Shown here: piece after piece, positions 57,208 to 64,000 of the stretch
Layout of the letters: each line of letters opens with the position of its first letter
How positions within the stretch are numbered: position 1 is the stretch's first letter
Source: Pohlia nutans
Lineage: Eukaryota > Streptophyta > Bryopsida > Bryales > Mniaceae
Direction: 5' to 3'
Length of the DNA: 64,000 bases
Assembly (NCBI GenBank): GCA_022496805.1
Contig: CM040085.1
Coordinates: 21,233,811-21,297,810 of the forward strand
Notes under the pieces: generated by a model
What the model saw: only the letters and a program-made list of their open reading frames with translations
What the model was told of the DNA's origin: nothing
Database searches by the model: none
Made by a program: the position numbers and the translations under genes

Positions 57208-57989
57208 ACCTCTAAGCTCTCAAGAGACCATTTTGTGGACACTGCCCATTTTCCGGAGTTGTCCAGGCCCAAAAAAATAACTTTTTTTCAAAACAAAAAA
57301 TTTGGTGTCAGAGGTAAACGAGTCTTCTTTTCAACTCGATTGAAATAATGCTTATACGATCAAAACTCCAAAACTCCATTTAGGCAAAAGTGAAACACCT
57401 AAATGTTGAACGCAATTTCAACACTTCAGGTAGACTTGCACAAAAATCGAGGCCAATGAGATTCATTGGGCGCCTCAAAGAAACTTTTGTCCAACCAACA
57501 TAGGTTGCATGCTATGAATTGTGAGATCATTCAATTGGAGAAGAGTTGAAGAGATAATTTAATTTAGCCAAAATCTCTTGTTTCCCTTCACACCCCCACC
57601 CATTACAAGGTACTGGAAAATGCTAATGAATTTAACATCTTGTCAAATTAAGTCATGCATCTTGTTAATTACCTCATCTCGAGGATGGTAAAAAATAGTA
57701 CATCATTTCAACCTTTTTTTTTTTTTGGGTTTGAGAGCCCATTAAAGCAAGGCTGCCCGGATTTTTTAGGGTATGAAATTTCAAAATCTCAACTTCATTT
57801 GCTATTATCTTTACATCCATACGGTCAAATGTTTTGAAATTTTGAGGGGTGGTTTATAAGGCCTAGGAGTACAAGATCCTATAGTTGGAATGTGAAAAAA
57901 GGTTTTGAAAAGCATTCAAAGATCATCAATGAAAATGTTCAAAATGAGGCAGTTTTGAGTGGGGGATCTCTCTTGGGCGTTTACGAGGG
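57208..57989. mobile_element. Probable degenerate TTAA-type MITE
   Basis: The right end gggcgtttacgaggg is followed by TTAA. The left end acctctaagctctcaagaga is a diverged inverse; its flank is TCAA rather than TTAA. Boundaries are tentative. Confidence 0.35.
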
Positions 57990-58599
57990 TTAAGATTCCT
58001 TATGAATAAATTATGGATTATTGAGGTTTTGTTTATTTTTTTGAAATTTTATTAGAACTTCTCCATAACCTTAAATAGGCGTTGTTTCTTTTAGAGTTAT
58101 ACATTAAGCCAAATCCAAAGAAAATATACTTCAAGTACTTAATATCTTGGTTACTTACATTCTAATTATAGAGTCTACCAAAAAAAAGGCATTAATGGTA
58201 GCTCGTGCGAACTTGGTCCCAATTGGCAATACTTCTTCCAACATGCTCTTCATTTACGGTAGCCCTTTGGGCTATAGTTACTCTTTCTAACTCAAATTTG
58301 AATTTATTTAAACCTACCCACAACAATGGAGAAATTATGGGAGTGGAGAAACTACCTTAATGATTCAAGTTCTATCCTTTTAAAGAAATTGTGTTAGTTA
58401 AAAAGTCGGTTTGTTTAGGATCCTACATCAAAACCTAAAGATGTTGTAGAAGAACTAGTGTTTTTATTGGGGTTGATCTATCACTATATTACTATACAAA
58501 ATATATTTTTCAAAAACAGAGTATTGAAATGTAACTAAAAATGAATGCCAAAATCGTTGAAAAGGATGTGATACAAGGGTACTATTACTACATGTTGCA

Positions 58600-58601
<2 letters not shown>

Positions 58602-58648
<47 letters not shown>

Positions 58649-58650
58649 TG
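58602..58650. repeat. (AT)n microsatellite
   Basis: About 48 bp of AT dinucleotide with a single G interruption. Confidence 0.9.
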
Positions 58651-58741
58651 TTGGATGAAAACAACATTTCATCTATATTTTCATGTTTAATCTAAATCAT
58701 GGATGTAAGCAATTTCGACATTTCATTGCCTAAAAAATTCA

Positions 58742-59767
58742 CTAAGGACCAATTCACACTATGGTTGAAGGACTTTCCAAAATGCCTAAATGGCAACACT
58801 TTTTGACCATTTGGCTCCAATGTAACAACCTCTTAACCATAGTTTGGATTGAACAAAAATGGAAACCCAAACTATAGTCGAGAGGCTGTCTAATTCATTT
58901 GATAAACTATTGGGATTTTGAATTTGATAAAAGGATTGGCCATCAAAGACTTGGACTTTTGGGCTTCACACTATGGCCGTTCAAGTAGAGAGGCCTAAGG
59001 CTTGGCCTTTGAACTTCCAAAACATGGCTTCACACTATTTTGACTGAGAGCTTGGACTTTGAACTTGACCTTTAGGGCCGCTTCACACTATGACCATCCA
59101 AGTTGAGAGGCCGTGGGATTGAGTGGCCAAAATTTGTTGAGAGTCCAAAAAAATGGACTGAAAATAGCCAATAAAATATAGTTTTGATTTTTTATGAAAA
59201 GAAATCGATGGCCTCTTGACCATAGTTTGGGTTTCTATTCATGTGACCCAAACTTCCCTTGAGAGTCCGTCAACCTTGGTCAAAAAGTGTTGCCATGTAG
59301 GCATTTTGAAGGGTGACGACCTTTGGACTTTGGCCTCTAGTGTGAAGGGTCGAGAGGCCAATTTCTTGGTTTCTTGCAATCCGATGGTGGAAATCGACGG
59401 CCTCTCAACCTTCGGCCATAGTGTGAAGCGGCCCTTAGAGGCTTTATTCTAATGCCGTTCAAGTCAAGAGTCCATGGGGTTCATGGCCAAAGGCTTGGAC
59501 TTTGGACTTGGCCTTTGGAAGTTTCTACACTATGGCCGGCTGAAGGCTCCAATTTCTATATTTTATCATATATTTCAAGCCCAAAGCTTTGGACTCTCAA
59601 AATTCCTTTGGCCTTTGGAGGCTTCTACACTACGGCCGGCCGAAGGCTCCAATTTCTATATTTTATCATATATTTCAAGCCCAAACCTTTGGACTCTCAA
59701 AATTCATTTGGCCATGAACTCCCACGGCTTCTCCACTTGGACGGCCATAATGTGAACCGGCCCTAAG
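58742..59767. mobile_element. Nested or tandem MITE cluster with TTAGGGCC-TTCACACTATGG ends
   Basis: The outer ends ctaaggaccaattcacacta and the inverse of ttcacattatgg...ggccctaag are diverged inverted repeats. Inside, ttagggccgcttcacactat (about 59069) and its inverse agtgtgaagcggcccttaga (about 59417-59437) bound a second element. Many internal gagaggcc and tttggactttggcc repeats are present. hAT-like termini are possible, but no target duplication was confirmed. Confidence 0.5.
59511..59710. repeat. Tandem duplication, two 100 bp units
   Basis: The units 59511-59610 and 59611-59710 are near identical (gcctttggaagtttctacac / gcctttggaggcttctacac). They lie within the MITE cluster. Confidence 0.85.
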
Positions 59768-59774
59768 AAGAAGC

Positions 59775-59834
59775 AGAGTTATTTCATTCTCTCTAGAGTT
59801 ATTTCATTCTCTCTAGAGTTATTTCATTCTCTCT
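59775..59834. repeat. Three perfect 20 bp tandem units
   Basis: agagttatttcattctctct repeated three times, immediately upstream of the ORTHRUS promoter region. Confidence 0.9.
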
Positions 59835-61216
59835 TGTAGACCTATTCCACTTTTCCTCTGGACAAACGGACTGTGGATTCATGTCGGCTCCATAAAAGCA
59901 ACCGGGGTTTCTACCAAGTTGAGTCAGAATCCTACGATTTTAACACTCTCGATTCACACCGAAAAGATATTCGTAGGCGTATTTCTCCGTCAGCCTTTCG
60001 CTCCTTTTCTTCCAATTTCAAATACCAGTCACGAAATCTAAACGGGAACCATTTTCGTTCGTTCCCCCCGACAAACGTTCCCACGAGGATGGACGCTTCC
60101 CGTCGGTCGTTCCACCTCCGAGAAACGTTCCCACTGCAATGGATGAAAGCGGACGAGAACAGTTCGTCCAATTTCAAATCTCAGGTAAAAAGCTCCGTCA
60201 AGAATGGATGAAGACAACGAGAACACTTCCCAGTTCCCACTCGAATGGATGAAAGAGGACGGAAAAGATATTCTTCCATCCAATTTCAAATCCCATTCCG
60301 AACGAGAACCCTTCGCGTTCGTGGAGCGTTTCGACGGAAATGGATGAATGAAGAGAATTCGACTTCCCGCCCACCCGTTCTGTTCAAAAAACGGGAGCGC
60401 GGGTAGGCCGGGCAGCGCGGGCGGGCCTCGCGGGGCGGGGCCGCGCAGAGGGAACGAACCAACATTGCGGTGCCCTACGAAGGCAGGCTAGCGTGGGACG
60501 GAGTTGGCGTTGCGATAGTGCCGGGGTGAGGGGGACGAACAAACGACGACGACGAAGAAGAATGACAGCCTAGAATTGGAGGACGTAGTAGTCGGCGAGC
60601 GATGCGGGGCATCGATTGCGCGGCTTCTGCCTTGGATCGCTACCCCGTCCCTTACTTGATGAGCTTTTCGCCTCTGTCTAAGATGCTCCCAGTCGTTTTT
60701 TCTTCGTCCAGGGGTACCAACGGCGGGCTCAGATGAGCGAGCCAGTGCGTGCTAGCAATTTCTTTTCATAAGTTGTTAGAGCGCGCTTCTTTCGTGGGAG
60801 AGATCATTTGAAGTTTCTTATTCTGGTAGGGTTTTGCCGAGATTTTTTTTCTCCTCGGAAATTGCTCCGGAATGCAATTTTTGGATTGTTTTCTTTTTTT
60901 TCAAGAGAGGGGTACGAAGTAACTTTTTGTACCGTTTGGATCTTTTTGCTTGAGAGAACGAGGCGGGAGTGTCACGGATCTAAATTGTTTTGAGAATGTG
61001 AGTTTTGGAGGTGCAGGATTTGAAAAGGGAGAGAGTTTTTCGTCGTTCGGATTTCGGAGCGTCGTGGCGTTTTTTATTGGTAGAGGAGAGGTGGTGATTG
61101 AGGAGCGCATTGGTTTTCACAGTTTTCAGAGGGAAGGGGAATTCTTGTATTCAAGAAAGAAAGATGAGTGTAGTCTGACGCGGTGGTAAATTGGTGTCGA
61201 GAGCTCGTTGGCGACA
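59835..61216 (+). promoter_or_regulatory. Upstream region and 5' leader of the ORTHRUS-like gene
   Basis: From 59.9 to 60.36 kb there are degenerate repeats of aatggatgaa, tccaatttcaaat and aaacgttcccac. From 60.36 to 60.66 kb the DNA is CpG-rich (gcgggcgggcctcgcgggg), unlike anything else nearby, which marks a likely promoter. A tiny upstream ORF (ATG at 61164, MSVV, stop at 61178) precedes the main ATG by 38 bp and could dampen translation if it is in the mRNA. The transcription start is not determined. Confidence 0.45.
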
Positions 61217-63942
61217 ATGGCGGACTTACCATGTGACGCAGACGGGATGTGCATGGTGTGCAAAATTGTGCCACCGGACACAGATGTGCTTATGTGCGGG
61301 AGTTGTGTTAGTCCCTGGCACATGCGATGTCTAAATCCTCCTATGGAGTCTGTGCCTCTTGGCGACTGGGACTGTCCAGATTGTTCTCCTCCACCCGTTG
61401 ACGAGAAACCACCCGCAGAAGTTGTACCTGCTGTGGAGAACAATTTGATGAGCAAGATTCGTGCTATTCAAGCGGACGTGTCCCTGACAGAAGACGAGAA
61501 AGCGAAAAGACGGCAGGAGCTGATGAGCAAAGGCTTGCATGACGATGCGGCGTTCGCAAATGGCGACACGACGAAGAGTGCTGCGGACGGAAAGAAGCGC
61601 AATGCGACTTTGGAAATGATGGACCAAAGTCTTAATTGCATTTTCTGCATGCAGCTCGCTGAAAGACCCGTGACAGTACGTCCATCTTTTCGATTGTTGA
61701 TGGAATCTTGGTTTTATCCTCTCAATCGGTGGTTGTGTATGCGTGCAATAAAATATGTTCCTGAGAAATGCAGTGTGAACTGTGATTGCAGACACCTTGT
61801 GGACACAACTTTTGCTTGAAGTGCTTCCAGCGATGGGTTGGGCAAGGAAAGAAGACATGTGGCAAATGTCGAGCTTCGATACCTTCGAAAATGGCTAGCA
61901 ATCCTCGTATTAATTCTGCGTTAGTTATGGCGATTCGTATGGCCAGATCAGTTGGGAGTAATAGTGGTGGTCCCCCGAAAGTTCATACTTACAGGGACAA
62001 CGATAGCAGACCCGATAAATGTTTTACGACCAGCCGGGCGGTGAAGACTGGAAAAGCTAATGCCTGCAGTGGTAAAATATTTGTCACCTCTGCACCTGAT
62101 CACTTTGGCCCCATTACAGCTGAACATGATCCCACCCGAGGTCAAGGGGTTCTGGTGGGTGAGTTCTGGGAGGATCGCATGGAATGCAGGCAGTGGGGTG
62201 CGCATCTTCCTCATGTCGCAGGCATTGCAGGGCAGTCAGATTACGGGTCACAGTCTGTTGCACTTTCTGGCGGTTATGAAGATGATGAGGATCATGGCGA
62301 GTGGTTTTTGTACACAGGAAGGTGTGGTTTACATAGCCAGATATCTTGGGAATGTCACGGTGGGGGGTTAGGGGCTCTACTGCGGCACGTTGTATTCGAA
62401 TTACAATTCCATTTTATACCCACTGATTGTCGTGATATGATTGCAGCGGCGGGAGGGATTTGAGTGGTAACAAGCGCACCAACAAAGAGCAATCGTTCGA
62501 TCAGAAGTTTGACAAGATGAATGAGGCATTGCGCGTCAGTTGCAAGCAGGGTTATCCTGTTCGTGTTGTGAGGTATGTATCGCGTTTTTTCTTGTTTCTA
62601 GCAATAGCCCAGCCCTACAGGAATTGTAGTTACTACGTTACGACCTCTCGAAATGCAGTACCCTTCGTTCAGTAAACCAGGTATTTTAGCTATTGAGACG
62701 GCAGGGAGGCATGAAGTTACTATTGTTTACATTACATGCTTGTAGTGAAAATCACATATTGGATGTGAAGATACTATTAGCTTTCGACTACTGGATAACT
62801 TTGGTCTTGTTCACTGCTCAGGTCACATAAAGAGAAGCGGTCTAATTATGCCCCAGAGGCAGGTGTACGATACGATGGTGTCTACAGGATCGAGAAGTGT
62901 TGGCGCAAGAAGGGGATGCAGGCAAGTTCGGCGCCCAATTGTTGATACATTAGGCCAATGTTAACTTGTACATTACTGGGCACGTATGAAAGCTGACTGG
63001 GTTGCTGTTTTTCTCTTCAATGACTGCAGGGCCCTAAGGTCTGTCGTTATCTGTTTGTCCGTTGCGACAACGAGCCCGCTCCTTGGACAAGGTTCTTGTC
63101 GATATCTTGTGTTCATGTGTCTGCAGCATTATAAATTTCTTGTATCAATCACAGGGTGTTAGCAAGTCCCGTCTGTGGTAAAATCTGTGCTCACATGCTT
63201 GAAGTGTTTAATTAAATTTCAAGTTATCAATTATGTTCAAGGACCGGTGCTTGAATTCTTTTTATTTCACTGCCTCCATTAAACTTTACTAAATGCACTG
63301 TTTTTCAATTGTTTTATTTGTACATTGTCTTACAAGTAGAGGGTTGAATACACTTACAGTAGCTGCAATATAGATGTCTGATTTTGATTGCAAATATAAC
63401 TAAGGATGAATTTATTCACAAAGACCACGAGGTTCGTACTAACATGCTCAGCTCTGTGTTCTAGTGATGAGCATGGAGATCGACCAAGACCCATTCCTGT
63501 GGTAGACGAGCTAAAGTCCGCAACTGATGTATTTGAAAGAAAGGCACAACCTGCCTGGGCTTACGAGGTATGCTACTTTGCAATGAAGTCGCAGTACATT
63601 GTACAATCGTAACAAGCGTGAGTATTTTTGTGTCTAATTTAGAGTTCTGAAAATCTCTTATCTGAAATTCTGAGGCGCACATTCAGTCCCCTGTGAATTT
63701 GTTTCAGTAAAGGTAAATTGTACTCAAGCTCTGTTGAACAACGTAGTTTTCCTTTTTGTGTCAACAGCGAGGTCAACTGTTTATTGTGATAGTCGTGATT
63801 GAAGCGCTTTATGTTTTGAAGGAGGGGGCAGGATGGGGTTGGACCCGGCCACCTCCGGTTAGCAGGAAGTCTTTAGGAGGTGGCCCGAGTGAGGCAACAC
63901 AAAAACGAAAACAGCTCAGCGTCCAGCAACGTCTACTCAAAG
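61217..63942 (+). CDS. ORTHRUS/VIM-like E3 ubiquitin ligase (PHD-RING-SRA), 5' part
   Basis: Exons with matching phases are 61217-61675, 61792-62321, 62447-62572, 62822-62921, 63030-63091, 63465-63567 and 63822-63942, giving 500 codons before the window ends. A PHD finger spans about residues 6-60 (CMVCKIVPPDTDVLMCGSC, PWHMRC, WDCPDC). The first RING runs from CIFCMQLAE to CGKCRA. The SRA/YDG domain contains HFGPITAEHDPTRGQGVLVG, ECRQWGAHLPHVAGIAGQ and SLYTGR-type FLYTGR, then RDLSGNKRTNKEQSFDQKF and KCWRKKGMQGPKVCRY. The second RING of the family must lie beyond the right edge. Plant VIM/ORTH proteins bind hemimethylated CpG through SRA and help maintain DNA methylation, like UHRF1. The intron after 62921 uses a GC donor (CAG|gcaagt). 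The ATG at 61217 is preferred over a non-ATG position three codons upstream. Confidence 0.95.
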
Positions 63943-64000
63943 GTGGCAATTTTAACCACATAATGTCGGTCTCTTTTGTTGATCACACATAAAGCTTTTC

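Noticed and set aside
59873..60289. ORFs of 81-112 codons upstream of the ORTHRUS-like gene
   Set aside because: They follow a degenerate repeat block, are open on both strands, and show no conserved motif.
1..64000. CRISPR array, bacterial operons or phage genes
   Set aside because: Spliced plant genes, long AT-rich spacers and plant MITEs throughout; no regularly spaced repeats with unique spacers.

Overview
The window is nuclear DNA of a land plant. At each end is one host gene with short, canonical plant introns: a SEC14-nodulin type phosphatidylinositol-transfer protein (its 3' half, left edge) and an ORTHRUS/VIM-type UHRF1-like E3 ubiquitin ligase (its 5' part, right edge). Between them lie about 58 kb of mostly AT-rich, transposon-filled DNA. 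The species cannot be fixed from sequence alone. The large repeat-rich intergenic space and an algal/protist-style LINE weakly suggest a non-seed plant, but Stowaway-like MITEs, familiar from flowering plants, are also present.

Layout. 1-3131: SFH-type gene, nine or ten exons in the window, one intron carrying a TTAA-flanked MITE. 3.2-6.65 kb: several MITEs, a tandem duplication and a possible tRNA-derived SINE. 6.65-16.2 kb (possibly to 19.15 kb), minus strand: a long, broken non-LTR retrotransposon. Its ORF1 has an RRM-like region and a coiled coil. Its ORF2 reads 2A-like peptide, APE endonuclease, reverse transcriptase, chromodomain-like region, methyltransferase-like region, RNase H, then a Cys/His plus PD-(D/E)XK-like endonuclease. 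This resembles the dual-endonuclease Dualen/RandI class. A further 768-codon ORF lies upstream in the same orientation. 19.7-28 kb: three paralogous genes for small secreted proteins of unknown function, with shared promoters and 3' flanks, plus a relic, interrupted by a 1.1 kb near-perfect foldback. 28-32 kb: GC-richer patches with a gene fragment, one hypothetical ORF and more MITEs. 32-58.7 kb: essentially gene-free, with CACTA-, Stowaway- and TTAA-type MITEs, SINE-like repeats and satellites. 58.7-61.2 kb: nested MITEs, a degenerate repeat block and a CpG-rich promoter region. 61217-end: ORTHRUS/VIM-like gene.

The most notable material is (a) the dual-endonuclease LINE with a 2A-like motif, (b) at least eight elements with TTAA target sites and CCCCTAAA-like termini, which is piggyBac-like behaviour, and (c) the small secreted protein family with a conserved promoter palindrome. 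All assignments come from reading the sequence; no database search was run.
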